From: Oceanobacter kriegii DSM 6294
GTDB taxonomy: Bacteria > Pseudomonadota > Gammaproteobacteria > Pseudomonadales > Oceanobacteraceae
Assembly (NCBI RefSeq): GCF_000422845.1
Contig: NZ_AUGV01000004.1
Coordinates: forward strand, 124,001-188,000
Length of the DNA: 64,000 nt
Direction of reading: 5' to 3'
Of the stretch, positions 54,261 through 64,000 are shown piece after piece (position 1 is the stretch's first letter; the number at the start of each line of letters is the position of its first letter). Under the pieces are notes generated by a model. That model was not told the origin of the DNA. It ran no database searches and saw only the letters and a program-made list of their open reading frames with translations. Position numbers and translations under genes: made by a program.

Positions 54261-55067
54261 TCAGGCTTTGTCCATCGCCGTACGCATTTCACTCACCAGC
54301 TCGGACACCTGTGCACGGGCCTGTTCCGGCTGTTCGGCATTATCGGCAATGCGATTAACAATGGCAGAACCAACAATCACACCGTCACACACCTGGGCCA
54401 CCGCCGCTGCGGTTTCGCCATTGGTGATACCAAAGCCAACACCCACTGGAATGTCCACGTGCTTGCGAATGCGCTCCAGGTTGCGGGCAACGTCGTCAAC
54501 GTCCAGTGCTTTCGAACCGGTCACGCCTTTCAGAGACACGTAGTAGACATAACCGCTACCCGCATGACCAATGGCTTCGATGCGTGCATCGGTAGTGGTC
54601 GGTGCGATCAGATAGATCATATCGAGATCACGCTGCTTGAAGAAATCCGCCACATCAATGGCTTCTTCAGGTGGCAGGTCAACCAACAGCACACCGTCAA
54701 CACCGGCTTCAACGGCATTGGCAGCAAACTGGTCGTAACCCATACGCTCAACCGGGTTCAGATAACCCATCAGCACAACCGGGGTTTCAGTGTTGGTGGT
54801 GCGGAATTCTGCCACAATGGCCAGCACGTCTTTCAACGACGTACCGTGCTCCAGCGCACGCTCACAAGCCAACTGAATGGTTGGACCATCGGCCATCGGG
54901 TCTGAGAATGGCATGCCCAATTCGATCAGGTCGGCACCGGCTTCTACCAGTGCGTGCATCATTGGCACGGTGGCGTCTTTTTGTGGGTCGCCGGCGGTGA
55001 TGTAAGGAATCAGCGCCTTTTTGCCCTGTTCTTTCAGGGCAGCAAACAAACCGTTAATACGAGACAT
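54261..55067 (-). CDS. trpA: Tryptophan synthase alpha chain
   Basis: A 268-residue TrpA with catalytic E49 ([11 protein letters not shown]) and D60 as in the Salmonella enzyme. It cleaves indole-3-glycerol phosphate and passes indole to TrpB. ATG at 55067 has AGGAA about eight bases upstream; the open frame extends 50 codons further but into the hairpin-rich spacer after trpB, and the extension has no TrpA similarity. Located between trpB and folC. Confidence 0.95.
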   Translation of the reverse strand: MSRINGLFAALKEQGKKALIPYITAGDPQKDATVPMMHALVEAGADLIELGMPFSDPMADGPTIQLACERALEHGTSLKDVLAIVAEFRTTNTETPVVLMGYLNPVERMGYDQFAANAVEAGVDGVLLVDLPPEEAIDVADFFKQRDLDMIYLIAPTTTDARIEAIGHAGSGYVYYVSLKGVTGSKALDVDDVARNLERIRKHVDIPVGVGFGITNGETAAAVAQVCDGVIVGSAIVNRIADNAEQPEQARAQVSELVSEMRTAMDKA

Positions 55068-55383
55068 TTCTAAATTTCCTGAATTCTGTATTTCGTAGGG
55101 CCTTCGCTCACATAAAACACGGAGCCCATCGAATAACCGCATGCCTCTCGGGGAGAACTTCTCTCCCCGGGCGGCGGCCCTCCCCTCTGCCTTGCGCTGA
55201 CGATTCGCTAACGACATTCGCGGGCGAACTCGCCACGAACACGCCCGGATTCGGCGTCCTGCCTCAACCGGGCTATGCGTCCATCCATGGACGCATGTTC
55301 TGTTCGTTCTGGCTCGTATCGGCTCATCGAATGCGCATTATCTGCGAACGCGAATCCGCTTTTCAGAGAGGCTCCTGTGACTG
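55068..55383. repeat. Hairpin-rich 316-base spacer inside the trp operon
   Basis: No gene lies between trpB and trpA. The gap contains inverted repeats: GGGGAGA/TCTCCCC (55150-55156 with 55162-55168) and a perfect nine-base stem ATGCGTCCA/TGGACGCAT around TCCA (55275-55296), plus C/G-rich sequence between. It looks like a palindromic intergenic element of the REP/MITE sort rather than a relic gene: the frames through it do not resemble any protein I know. No target-site duplication is obvious by eye. Confidence 0.6.
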
Positions 55384-56619
55384 TCAGGCAGTTACGCCGT
55401 CCAGCTCTGCAATGGTGTGAATATCCTTGTCGCCACGACCGGACAGGTTCACCACGATCACCTTGTCAGAGCTCATGGTCTTCGCCAGCTTCATGGCATA
55501 AGCCACCGCGTGGGAAGATTCCAGTGCCGGCATGATGCCTTCCAGCTGAGTCAGCTTGTGGAAGCCATCGATAGCTTCTTCGTCGGTAGCGGCAACATAG
55601 TTGGCGCGACCAACGTCTTTCAACCAGCTGTGCTCAGGACCCACGCCTGGGTAGTCGAGACCGGCAGAGATGGAATGGGTACCCATGATCTGGCCGTTTT
55701 CGTCTTCCATCAGGTAAGTACGGTTACCGTGCAGTACGCCCGGAATGCCTTTGTTCAGTGGTGCAGCGTGGTCGTCGCCGTCCAGCCCCAGACCACCGGC
55801 TTCAACGCCATACATGGCCACTTCAGGGTGTTTGATGTATGGGTAGAACATACCAATGGCGTTAGAGCCACCACCGACACAGGCAACAACCGCATCTGGC
55901 TGACGGCCAATCTGCTCTTCACACTGGCGTTGGGTTTCGCGACCAATGATGCTCTGGAAGTCACGTACCAGCATTGGGTACGGGTGCGGACCGGCCGCGG
56001 TACCAATAATGTAGAAGGTGTCGTCAACGTGAGTTACCCAGTGACGCATCGCTTCGTTCATGGCGTCCTTCAAGGTCGCTGTACCGGAAGAAACCGAGTC
56101 CACTTCGGCACCCAGCAGCTTCATGCGGTACACGTTCAGCTTCTGACGCTCAACGTCGGTAGAACCCATGAAGACCTTGCATTCCAAACCAAAACGGGCC
56201 GCTACGGTGGCAGATGCCACGCCGTGCTGACCAGCACCGGTTTCAGCAATGACTTTCTTTTTTCCCATAAACTTGGCCAGCAACGCCTGACCAATGGTGT
56301 TGTTTACCTTGTGGGCGCCAGTGTGGTTCAGGTCTTCACGCTTCAGGAAGATGCGCGCACCACCACAGTGGTTACTCAGACGCTCGGCATAGTACAGCGG
56401 CGACGGACGACCGACGTAGTGTGCCAGGTCGTGATCGAACGCTTTCTGGAAGTCTGCATCGTTACGCAGCTTCATGTAGGTTGCTTGCAGCTCGTCCAAT
56501 GCAGCTGTCAGGGTTTCTGATACGAAACGACCGCCGTGAATACCAAAATGGCCGCGCTCGTCTGGCAGGTTGGCTTCCATAAAAGCCGCATGTGCGTTGT
56601 TGGCAGTAGTGTTAGCCAC
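55384..56619 (-). CDS. trpB: Tryptophan synthase beta chain
   Basis: A 411-residue TrpB. PLP-binding Lys in [14 protein letters not shown], catalytic Glu in AETGAGQHG, and [10 protein letters not shown] phosphate loop. It joins indole and serine to tryptophan. The start is most likely GTG at 56619, with GAGGTG just upstream, overlapping the trpF stop by eight bases; ATG at 56631 lies earlier in trpF and ATG at 56580 lacks a ribosome site. Followed by the hairpin-rich spacer, then trpA. Confidence 0.93.
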   Translation of the reverse strand: MANTTANNAHAAFMEANLPDERGHFGIHGGRFVSETLTAALDELQATYMKLRNDADFQKAFDHDLAHYVGRPSPLYYAERLSNHCGGARIFLKREDLNHTGAHKVNNTIGQALLAKFMGKKKVIAETGAGQHGVASATVAARFGLECKVFMGSTDVERQKLNVYRMKLLGAEVDSVSSGTATLKDAMNEAMRHWVTHVDDTFYIIGTAAGPHPYPMLVRDFQSIIGRETQRQCEEQIGRQPDAVVACVGGGSNAIGMFYPYIKHPEVAMYGVEAGGLGLDGDDHAAPLNKGIPGVLHGNRTYLMEDENGQIMGTHSISAGLDYPGVGPEHSWLKDVGRANYVAATDEEAIDGFHKLTQLEGIMPALESSHAVAYAMKLAKTMSSDKVIVVNLSGRGDKDIHTIAELDGVTA

Positions 56620-57265
56620 GATACACCTCATTCATAAATGCCTGGATCTTGCTGGCATCCTTGATGCCCTTTTGCAGGCCATTAGGCCCTTCGGCTTCAA
56701 CACCGCCACTGACGTCCACCGCAAAGGGTTTGACGTCCTGGATGGCATTGGCCACGTTGGCGGGATTCAGACCGCCAGCAAGAATAATGGGTTTTGATAG
56801 ATTCTCTGGAACCAGCGACCAGTCAAAGGTCTCGCCCGTTCCACCCGGCACGCCGGGTTTGTAGCTGTCTAGCAGCAGAGACAAGGCACCTGGGAAGCGC
56901 ACGCACGCCTCCACCATGTCCGACGCTTGCCGGACACGGATGGCTTTGATGTAGGGGCGGTTGAATTGTTGGCAAAAGCCATCGTCTTCATCACCATGGA
57001 ATTGGATTAAATCGATTCTAACGGCATCCAGCACCGATTGCACTTGTTCGACGGTTGGATTCACAAAAAGTGCCGTCACCGTAACAAAGGCCGGAATCGC
57101 AGCAGCGATGTCACGAGCCTGCTCGACGGTAACCGAACGCGGGCTGGGCGGATAAAACACCAGTCCAATTGCGTCCGCGCCAGCAGCCACAACCGCTTTG
57201 GCGTCTTCTATACGGGTGATTCCACAAATCTTGGCACGGGTGCGAATCTGACCTCGAGCAGGCAT
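56612..57265 (-). CDS. trpF: Phosphoribosylanthranilate isomerase
   Basis: A 217-residue TrpF: catalytic Cys in [12 protein letters not shown], general acid Asp in [17 protein letters not shown], and [17 protein letters not shown] phosphate-binding end. It carries out the third-last step of tryptophan synthesis. ATG at 57265 has GGAG nine bases upstream; seven earlier codons are not supported. A strong hairpin lies between truA and trpF. Confidence 0.94.
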   Translation of the reverse strand: MPARGQIRTRAKICGITRIEDAKAVVAAGADAIGLVFYPPSPRSVTVEQARDIAAAIPAFVTVTALFVNPTVEQVQSVLDAVRIDLIQFHGDEDDGFCQQFNRPYIKAIRVRQASDMVEACVRFPGALSLLLDSYKPGVPGGTGETFDWSLVPENLSKPIILAGGLNPANVANAIQDVKPFAVDVSGGVEAEGPNGLQKGIKDASKIQAFMNEVYRG

Positions 57266-57285
57266 GGTCTGGCTCCAATAACGCA

Positions 57286-57319
57286 AAAGGCCAGAATACT
57301 AGCAAATATTCTGGCCTTT
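57286..57319 (-). terminator. Hairpin between truA and trpF, probable terminator
   Basis: A perfect 13-base stem AAAGGCCAGAATA/TATTCTGGCCTTT with an eight-base loop, followed by a short T run on the minus strand. It lies 19 bases after the truA stop and 21 bases before the trpF ATG, so it could separate the fimV-truA message from trpFBA-folC, or work as an attenuator. Confidence 0.7.
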
Positions 57320-57337
57320 CAAACCTTCAAAACCCGC

Positions 57338-58159
57338 TCAACGGCTGACCGAAAGCGCCGGCTCCAGCATCAATGGACCAAAGGGTTGTGACGGAATGCC
57401 AAAGTGTTCCGGGAAACGCACACCAACAAAATGCAGGCCATCACCCGGTGCCGTAACACCTGCAGCGAGACGGGATTTGGCGTCGAGCACGTCTTTCATC
57501 CAGTCCGGATCTTTATGACCTTCGCCAATCGGAATCAGGCAACCCATGATGTTGCGCACCATGTGATACAGGAAGGCGCTGGATTCCAGCTCCACCATGA
57601 TCAGGTCGCCCCACTGTTTGACCTCAATCCGGTGCATGGTTTTCACCGGGGTTTTGGCCTGACAGTCCTTGGCGCGGAATGACGTGAAGTCGTGTTCGCC
57701 CAGCAAATGATTAGCCGCCTGCTGCATTTTTTCTGCATCCAGCGGGTATTTCCACCAGGTCATCTGATCGTGCTGCAAGGCCTGACGGTACTTGCTGTTG
57801 TTGATCAGATAGCGATAGCAGCGTGCCTGGGCTTTGAAGCGGGCGTGAAATTCCGAATCGACTTGTTGAATCCACTGCACCGACACCGCCGGTGGCGTGT
57901 TGGTGTTGATACCCATGATCCAGCCGTAATCACTGCGTTTGGATGTGGTATCAAAGTGGATGACCTGTCGGGTTGCGTGCACCCCCGCATCGGTACGACC
58001 TGCACAGGCGACTTCGACGGGGTGGTTGGCAACTTTCGAAATGGCCGCTTCAAGAGCGGCCTGTACGGTAGGCTCGTTGTGGTGTTTCTGCCTCTGCCAA
58101 CCGTGGAAACAAGCACCGTTGTATTCCACGATGGCAGCGTATCGAAATGTTTCAGACAT
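57338..58159 (-). CDS. truA: tRNA pseudouridine synthase TruA
   Basis: A 273-residue TruA. Catalytic Asp57 in ACAGRTDAGVHATRQVIHF, plus VEYNGACFHGWQ near the start and SFLYHMVRNIMG-like (AFLYHMVRNIMG) in the second half. It converts U38-40 in the tRNA anticodon stem to pseudouridine. ATG at 58159 is three bases after the fimV stop, so translation is probably coupled; no good ribosome site is visible. Confidence 0.95.
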   Translation of the reverse strand: MSETFRYAAIVEYNGACFHGWQRQKHHNEPTVQAALEAAISKVANHPVEVACAGRTDAGVHATRQVIHFDTTSKRSDYGWIMGINTNTPPAVSVQWIQQVDSEFHARFKAQARCYRYLINNSKYRQALQHDQMTWWKYPLDAEKMQQAANHLLGEHDFTSFRAKDCQAKTPVKTMHRIEVKQWGDLIMVELESSAFLYHMVRNIMGCLIPIGEGHKDPDWMKDVLDAKSRLAAGVTAPGDGLHFVGVRFPEHFGIPSQPFGPLMLEPALSVSR

Positions 58160-58162
58160 GGA

Positions 58163-61100
58163 TCAGTTGAGGGAGTCCATCAGGGATTGAGCTTCCTGCT
58201 TTTGTTTGTCGTTGCCTTCCTGCAGGATTTCACCCAGCAGCTCACGAGCGCTTTCGGATTCACCCATATCGACATAGGCACGAGCCAGGTCCAGCTTGGT
58301 TTCGCTGGCGTCGGTTCCGGCCAGGTATTCAAACTCGTCTTCGGCTTCGGCCAGTTCATCCAGGTCGATAGCGTCGGCAGCGGTGAAGCTGATATTGTCA
58401 GCATCCAGCTCTTCTGCGGTTTCAACCGCATCCAGCTCTGGCAGATCCGTCAGCTCAGGGATGTCATCCTCAGCAGCTAATTCCGGAATATCGGCTTCCA
58501 ACTTGTCTTCAGAGCTATCCAATTCAAGAGCGTCCAGCTCAGGAATTTCCAGGTCAGGCGTGTCTTCAGAAGTCAGTTCAAAGTCTGTGCCGGCATCCAG
58601 GGTTTCCAGATCGAACGACTCTTCTTCGTGAACGTCTTCCAGGGCCGGGATCTCTTCTACTTCCGCATCGGCATCGGCATCGGATTCCATGACGTCAGCC
58701 AGGTCCATGACATCGGCTTCGTCGCTGTCTTCAGAATCCCATTCCATCACACGGTTCAGGTCATCCTGGCTCAGCTTCGGCGCTTCAACGTCGGAGTTGC
58801 CGAGATCGTCCAGTTCGAAATCCAGCGAGTCGAGGTCGAATTCACCGTCGCCACCCAGCAAGTCATCCAGATCGGCCATGTCTTCAACGACTGGCTGCTC
58901 AGACTCTGCGCTGTCAGTGTCTTCAGATGCGTTTTCTTCTGCACCGGTTTCTTCGGTATCAGTGACGTCCAGCTCTGGTGCTTCAACGTCGGCCGTGTCG
59001 GTCACTTCAGACGCTGGGTCAAAATCGTCCAGTGCAGAGTCCAGATCCGGCAGGCTCAAATCAGCCGCTTCTTCGGAGTCGAAATCGATTTCTGCGATCT
59101 CACTTTCGGAAGCGCCTTCAGTAACATTTTCAGAAGTGCTTTCAGAAATTTCTTCTACCGCTGCGTCGACATCATCAGCCGTAAATTCTTCAAGACTCTC
59201 GGTCTCTGCAACGGAGAGATCCAGATCACCGGCATCGCTTTCAATCTCATTTTCAAGCGAGTCTTCACCAGCATCAGCAACCGGGTGTTCTTCAGCAAAG
59301 GCTTCCAGTTCGGCAGCCAGTTCTGCGTCAGGCTCCAGCTCTGACGGGGATTCTTCGGTCAGCTCGGAGTCGAGGTTGAAATCCAGCTCTTCTGGCAATT
59401 TGGAAGTAGCGCCTTCTTCGGCACTCTCCTCAGCGTTCTCCTCAGCACTTACTTCAGTACCGTCCAGCGCTGCCAGATCACCCAGGTCCAGCTCGTCACC
59501 AGCAGCCTCATCCAGATCAGATTCGAGTTCAGCCAGCTCTTCGCCGAGATCCAGTTCCAGCAGGTCGTCAGTGCTTTCTTCCAGATCGGAATCGACTTCA
59601 AGCGACTCAACAGAGTCCAGACCGTCGATGTCCAGCTCCAGAGACTCCAAAGACTCTTCGCCAGCAACGTCGCTTTCCAGCTCTGCCAGCTCGTCGTCGA
59701 GCGAGGTCAGTTCGGATTCTGGCAATTCCAGACCACCCAGATCGAAGTCCAGGCTGTTTTCATCTGCTTCAACTTCATCCGACTCAGTGTTGTCAGCGGC
59801 GGCTTCGGCGTTGTCCAGTTCCAGCATTTCGTCTGACAGTTCAAATTCCATCAGATTGTCGATTTCAACTTCTTCAGTCTGCTGGAAAGACGGCGCGTCC
59901 TGTTGCTCTGCGTCGTGATCGTCCATTGAAGTCAGATCGAAATCGAGAGAGTTATCGTCGGACGTTGCAAAGTCGGAAGAGAAATCCAACTCGACTTCAC
60001 TGGAGCCGGCTGTCTGCTCGTCGTCCTGATCCAGAGCGGACTCAAAATCCAGACCCTGATCCAGCATGGCAGCGAAATCTTCACCGTCGTCCATGTTGGT
60101 GGTGGTTTCAGTATCAACCGACACAGTGTCTTCTGACGGCACAGCAACCGCAGGCTCGTCCAGACCGCTCTGGAATTCCATATCGAGGTCTTCCAGAGAC
60201 ACTTCGGACACGCCCGCAGCACCGATTGGGCTAGTCAGGCGTCCACGCATCGCTTCCGCAGTTTCCACCTGGAAGTCATCACCAAAGGTTTGCAGACGCT
60301 GCTCTTCTTCAGAGAAGGCAATGGCGTCGTCCAGCTCAGCGTACACTTCCAGCAACTTCAGGCTCAGGTCGCCACGGACCGGCTCGTTAGCAATGGCGTT
60401 TTTCAGCAGGCCACGGGCTTCGTCAAAGCGGCCGTAAGCAATGTGCTCTTCTACTTCCACCAACAATTCGTCTTCGGATTCCAGGCTGGCAGTGGAAATG
60501 TCCACAGCGCTGTCATCGTTGAGGAAGTCCATCGGGTCATCGTGCTGTTCCGGCTCGTCGAAGTCGAAGGAATCGACAGGCTCGTTAACTGCATTCACTT
60601 CTTCTACAGCCGCTGCAATCGCTGCTTGTTCCTTGGCTGCTTCATCAGAGTCATCCTTACCAACCAGACGACGCTTGATGGCGGTGTAAATCAGTGCAAT
60701 CAGCAACAGGATCGCCAGAACCAGACCGCCCAGCATCATCGGATCTTGCAGGATGGTATCGATCAGGCTTGGTGGTGGCGGAACATAGCGCTTCGGTGCA
60801 GGTTTACGCTCAACAGGCTGTTGAACTTCCGGCTTGGCAGCCACTTCAGGCTGCGCAGCGGCCTGGGCTTCTGCTTTAGCCGGCTCGACGGCGGCCGGGG
60901 CAGCAACTTCTGGTGCTGGCTCCGGTGTAGGCTCAGGCGTTACCGTGGCAACAGGCTGTTGTGCTTCGGCAGTGGCAGCACCTGCTTGCATGCTGGCTAG
61001 CTGATCGTTTTTCAGGGTCACCAAACGCTGCAGGGCGGCAATCTGTTCTTCCAGAGCACTCAGACGGTCTTCCAGCTCCGCGTTGTCGCGACGGGACTTG

Positions 61101-62074
61101 TCGAGATTTTCGAGCGCGATGGCCAGATCATTTTCAAGGGCTTCCTGACGGCCATTACCCTGACCTTCTGTATCACCACTGGCACCGGCAGAGTTTGCGC
61201 CTTGCTTGGCATCAGTCACCAGACGTACTTCACCACGACCGTCGGAGCTAGCGCGAGGCGCCACAGACGTGTTGCGACCGGTGGCATCCAGTTGGGCGCG
61301 ACCTGCCAGTTCGTCGTTCTGGCGTGCCATTTCATTAACCGCTACCTGACGGCTGATACCTTGCACCTGATCGGCACCCGGTATGCGCAGCACTTCAAAG
61401 GTTTTTACGCGGTTGATGTTGCCGCCAATAAAGGCATTAGGGTTAGCTTGCTGAATGGCCAGCATCATTTGCTGGGGAGAAACCGATGCATCCGGGCGAG
61501 TCGCCAGTGCAATCGCCCACATGGTGTCGTTTGGCTGAACTGTGTAGGTACCTTCAGCACCACTGCCCGCTGGCTGGCGGGATGCCACACCGGTACTCGG
61601 CGTGACAATGGAATTGTTCTGACGTTGAACCTGTCCGGTGGATGGCGTTACTGATGGGGCCGCTACGACAGGTTGAAAGCTCTGTTGTTCGAACGTAGGC
61701 GGGTCCAGCAGCACGGTGTATTCGCGTACCACGCGACCAGACGGCCAGTTCAGTTCGACCAGAAAATTCAGGAAGGGCTCGGTCACCCCTTCGCGGGTGC
61801 TCAATTCAATCTTGTCGCCAGCGACGTTGAATTTGATTTTGGTCAGAAAATAGGAACGATCGACGCCATAACGGTCAAATGCTTCCGCACTGGCCAGTAC
61901 CGGCTTGATTTCCCACTCGGACAAACCTGCCGAGTCTACGAGTTCGATTTCCGCTTTGAGGGGCTGATTTAGCGCAGAATCGAGCTTCAACTCTCCAAGA
62001 CCCAGAGCCATAAGCTGACTGGACATCAGAGTACTTCCTACCAGTAGCATGGCGGTTGCAAACAGGCGCTTCAT
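58163..62074 (-). CDS. fimV: FimV/HubP polar landmark protein
   Basis: A 1303-residue FimV. Signal peptide to about residue 23 (LMSSQLMALGLG); an N-terminal beta domain (about 24-140); LysM motif at about 178-235 (YTVQPNDTMWAIALAT); coiled coil about 320-365; Pro/Ala-rich stretch; one membrane segment about 448-470 (PMMLGGLVLAILLLIALIYTAI); a very long acidic cytoplasmic region dominated by Glu, Asp, Leu and Ser (about 500-1240); and the conserved FimV C-terminus (about 1248-1303, KLDLARAYVDMGESESARELLGEIL). FimV/HubP organises the cell pole, twitching and flagellar machinery. ATG at 62074 has AAGGAAG upstream. Directly followed by truA, as in Pseudomonas. Confidence 0.94.
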   Translation of the reverse strand: MKRLFATAMLLVGSTLMSSQLMALGLGELKLDSALNQPLKAEIELVDSAGLSEWEIKPVLASAEAFDRYGVDRSYFLTKIKFNVAGDKIELSTREGVTEPFLNFLVELNWPSGRVVREYTVLLDPPTFEQQSFQPVVAAPSVTPSTGQVQRQNNSIVTPSTGVASRQPAGSGAEGTYTVQPNDTMWAIALATRPDASVSPQQMMLAIQQANPNAFIGGNINRVKTFEVLRIPGADQVQGISRQVAVNEMARQNDELAGRAQLDATGRNTSVAPRASSDGRGEVRLVTDAKQGANSAGASGDTEGQGNGRQEALENDLAIALENLDKSRRDNAELEDRLSALEEQIAALQRLVTLKNDQLASMQAGAATAEAQQPVATVTPEPTPEPAPEVAAPAAVEPAKAEAQAAAQPEVAAKPEVQQPVERKPAPKRYVPPPPSLIDTILQDPMMLGGLVLAILLLIALIYTAIKRRLVGKDDSDEAAKEQAAIAAAVEEVNAVNEPVDSFDFDEPEQHDDPMDFLNDDSAVDISTASLESEDELLVEVEEHIAYGRFDEARGLLKNAIANEPVRGDLSLKLLEVYAELDDAIAFSEEEQRLQTFGDDFQVETAEAMRGRLTSPIGAAGVSEVSLEDLDMEFQSGLDEPAVAVPSEDTVSVDTETTTNMDDGEDFAAMLDQGLDFESALDQDDEQTAGSSEVELDFSSDFATSDDNSLDFDLTSMDDHDAEQQDAPSFQQTEEVEIDNLMEFELSDEMLELDNAEAAADNTESDEVEADENSLDFDLGGLELPESELTSLDDELAELESDVAGEESLESLELDIDGLDSVESLEVDSDLEESTDDLLELDLGEELAELESDLDEAAGDELDLGDLAALDGTEVSAEENAEESAEEGATSKLPEELDFNLDSELTEESPSELEPDAELAAELEAFAEEHPVADAGEDSLENEIESDAGDLDLSVAETESLEEFTADDVDAAVEEISESTSENVTEGASESEIAEIDFDSEEAADLSLPDLDSALDDFDPASEVTDTADVEAPELDVTDTEETGAEENASEDTDSAESEQPVVEDMADLDDLLGGDGEFDLDSLDFELDDLGNSDVEAPKLSQDDLNRVMEWDSEDSDEADVMDLADVMESDADADAEVEEIPALEDVHEEESFDLETLDAGTDFELTSEDTPDLEIPELDALELDSSEDKLEADIPELAAEDDIPELTDLPELDAVETAEELDADNISFTAADAIDLDELAEAEDEFEYLAGTDASETKLDLARAYVDMGESESARELLGEILQEGNDKQKQEAQSLMDSLN

Positions 62075-62202
62075 TGGTGCTTCCTTGGTGTCACGAATTG
62101 GCTAACAAGCTCGGTTTTCCGAGTATTCCGGATCGGCCCGGAACGATGCACTATTTCGAGTGTTCAAAAATCACGCGTAAGTATTAAGTATAAAAAGTTC
62201 CG

Positions 62203-62218
62203 GTGCAATGTTTTGCAC
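62203..62218. promoter_or_regulatory. Inverted repeat upstream of fimV
   Basis: GTGCAA (62203-62208) and TTGCAC (62213-62218) form a six-base inverted repeat around four bases, about 130 bases before the fimV ATG. A TATACT-like -10 lies close by on the minus strand. Possible operator, low certainty. Confidence 0.3.
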
Positions 62219-62282
62219 GGTTAAGTAACTATAAAAGTGATATGTAATAAGGGTTTATGAAAGTTTCAGGAAGGGAAATATG

Positions 62283-62305
62283 AAAAAGCGGGCCGAAGCC
62301 CGCTT
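62283..62305 (-). terminator. Rho-independent terminator after asd
   Basis: Eight-base stem AAGCGGGC/GCCCGCTT with a TTCG loop and a T run on the minus strand, 14 bases past the asd stop. Confidence 0.88.
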
Positions 62306-62318
62306 GTAAAATAAATTT

Positions 62319-63437
62319 CTATGAACGGTTTAACAAAATACGCAACATGCGGCGCAGAGGCTCAGCGGCACCCCACAACAGCTGGTCGCCAACCGTAAAG
62401 GCAGAAATATATTCAGGACCCATATTCAGCTTACGAATACGGCCAACCGGAATAGACAAGGTGCCGGTCACTTTCGCTGGGGTCAGTTCCTGCATGGTGA
62501 TATCACGATCGTTCGGAATCACTTTAACCCAATCGTTATGCTGAGCCAGGATGGTTTCGATTTCTTCAACCGAAATATCCTTGTTCAGTTTGATGGTCAT
62601 TGCCTGACTGTGACAACGCATGGCACCAACACGAACACACAAGCCGTCTACCGGAATCTGATCGTCGGAACGACCCAGAATCTTGTTGGCTTCTACCTGC
62701 GCCTTCCACTCTTCACGGCTCTGGCCAGACTCAAGCTGGGAGTCGATGTAAGGAATCAGGCTGCCTGCCAGAGGTACGCCAAACTGGGCTTTCGGGTAGT
62801 CATCACTGTTGATGAAATCCGCCACCTGACGATCAATTTCCAGAATTGCAGAAGCAGGATCGTCCAGTTTGTCTTTAACATTGGCGTGTACCGCACCCAT
62901 CTGGCTGATCAGTTCACGCATGTGACGGGCACCGGAGCCGGAAGCGGCCTGATAGGTTTGCGGAGCAACCCACTCCACCAGACCTTTTTCGAACAAACCG
63001 CCCAATGCCATCAGCATCAGGGATACTGTGCAGTTACCACCAACGTAGGTTTTAACACCGGCATCCAGACCAGCGTCAATCACGTCTGCGTTGACCGGGT
63101 CCAGTACGATGATGGCGTTATCATCCATGCGCAGGGAAGATGCAGCGTCAATCCAGTAGCCCTGCCAGCCCGCTTCACGCAGCTTGCCGTAGACTTCCTT
63201 GGTGTAGTCACCACCCTGACAGGTAATAATCACGTCTTGCGCGGACAATGCTTCAATATCAAAAGCATCTTCCAGCAAACCACAATCCTTACCGCCAAAC
63301 TGTGGCGCTGCCTGCCCTTTCTGGGAGGTAGTAAAGAAAGTCGGCTCGATCAGAGCAAAATCACCTTCGGCTTCCATACGCTGCATCAGCACGGAACCTA
63401 CCATGCCACGCCAGCCAACCAGACCTGTTTTCAACAT
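62319..63437 (-). CDS. asd: Aspartate-semialdehyde dehydrogenase
   Basis: A 372-residue Asd. NADP-binding [17 protein letters not shown], catalytic Cys136 in VGGNCTVSL, and catalytic His in [11 protein letters not shown]. It reduces aspartyl phosphate to aspartate semialdehyde for lysine, methionine, threonine and peptidoglycan. ATG at 63437, with AAGG upstream. leuB lies upstream with a terminator between, and fimV downstream, the conserved leuB-asd-fimV order. Confidence 0.96.
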   Translation of the reverse strand: MLKTGLVGWRGMVGSVLMQRMEAEGDFALIEPTFFTTSQKGQAAPQFGGKDCGLLEDAFDIEALSAQDVIITCQGGDYTKEVYGKLREAGWQGYWIDAASSLRMDDNAIIVLDPVNADVIDAGLDAGVKTYVGGNCTVSLMLMALGGLFEKGLVEWVAPQTYQAASGSGARHMRELISQMGAVHANVKDKLDDPASAILEIDRQVADFINSDDYPKAQFGVPLAGSLIPYIDSQLESGQSREEWKAQVEANKILGRSDDQIPVDGLCVRVGAMRCHSQAMTIKLNKDISVEEIETILAQHNDWVKVIPNDRDITMQELTPAKVTGTLSIPVGRIRKLNMGPEYISAFTVGDQLLWGAAEPLRRMLRILLNRS

Positions 63438-63499
63438 ACGTCGTTTACCTTGTTCTTTGTAATTGCCGCCCGCTTTGCGCTCTCACCGCTACAGACGAC

Positions 63500-63524
63500 A
63501 AAAAACCGCGCAGAGCGCGGTTTT
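63500..63524 (-). terminator. Rho-independent terminator after leuB
   Basis: Stem AACCGCGC/GCGCGGTT around three bases, then TTTTG on the minus strand, 20-odd bases after the leuB stop. Confidence 0.85.
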
Positions 63525-63548
63525 GTTCAAAATTGCGTTATAACCGTA

Positions 63549-64000
<452 letters not shown>

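Noticed and set aside
55068-55217. N-terminal extension of trpA by 50 codons
   Set aside because: The extension lies in the hairpin-rich spacer, is Arg-rich, and TrpA proteins begin at the later ATG with its own ribosome site.
58689-59918. A serine-rich 409-codon plus-strand frame
   Set aside because: It is antisense to the acidic Glu/Asp/Leu-rich region of fimV; Ser richness follows from reverse complement of those codons.

Overview
The window looks like the chromosome of a marine-type gammaproteobacterium of the Oceanospirillales/Pseudomonadales kind. The evidence is gene order: leuB-asd-fimV-truA-trpF ... folC-dedD-cvpA-purF-metZ on the right, and ffs-dnaX-ybaB-recR-rnd-ycgL-ycgN in the middle, both arrangements familiar from Pseudomonas and its relatives. 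Genus cannot be fixed from the sequence. Base composition is moderately GC-rich and even, and I see no rRNA, tRNA, insertion sequence, prophage or CRISPR array. Several starts are non-ATG: TTG for ybiT, rnd and rhlB; GTG for the large chemoreceptor, trpB, DUF3301, DUF58 and DUF6436.

Layout. 1-7 kb: an unrecognised protein cut by the left edge, a DUF3820/amidotransferase pair, then a sensory pair made of a soluble seven-PAS, BdlA-like chemoreceptor and a protein with three CheW domains. 7-14 kb: housekeeping singletons (parvulin, CvfB-type S1 protein, EVE protein, PhzF, the EF-P paralogue EfpL, a lipoprotein, ABC-F ATPase YbiT, a thioredoxin-fold protein). 14-17 kb: an apparent two-gene operon of a three-TM winged-helix protein and a secreted/anchored VWA protein with a long acidic cytoplasmic tail. 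17-23.4 kb: a minus-strand replication/repair/RNA block from SRP RNA through dnaX, ybaB, recR, rnd and ycgL to ycgN. 23.5-44.5 kb: a mixed set (YbfE, Lon-like protease, DMP19-like protein, hydrolases, FadM-like thioesterase-MiaE, Xni-Atm1 exporter, M14 peptidase, TorF-like porin, hybrid kinase, RhlB-EpmC, MATE pump, Tas, CnoX-like thioredoxin, DUF6436). 44.5-48.6 kb: the MoxR-DUF58-TgpA operon. 48.8-64 kb: metZ, purF, cvpA, dedD, folC, trpA, trpB, trpF, truA, fimV, asd and partial leuB, all on the minus strand.

The strongest observations outside ordinary annotation are: an A10 slippery run in dnaX placed exactly so that a -1 slip ends translation three codons later, giving a gamma-like short form; a pair of PsrA-type operators overlapping the promoter of the thioesterase-miaE operon; a RecR whose conserved C-terminal block is missing; the absence of accD from its usual place between trp genes and folC, with a hairpin-rich 316-bp element inside the trp operon; and recurring short tandem duplications at or over the 3' ends of genes (rnd, tgpA, the hybrid kinase, the VWA gene, the DUF58 gene). 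The VWA/three-TM winged-helix pair is the best candidate for a little-described system.
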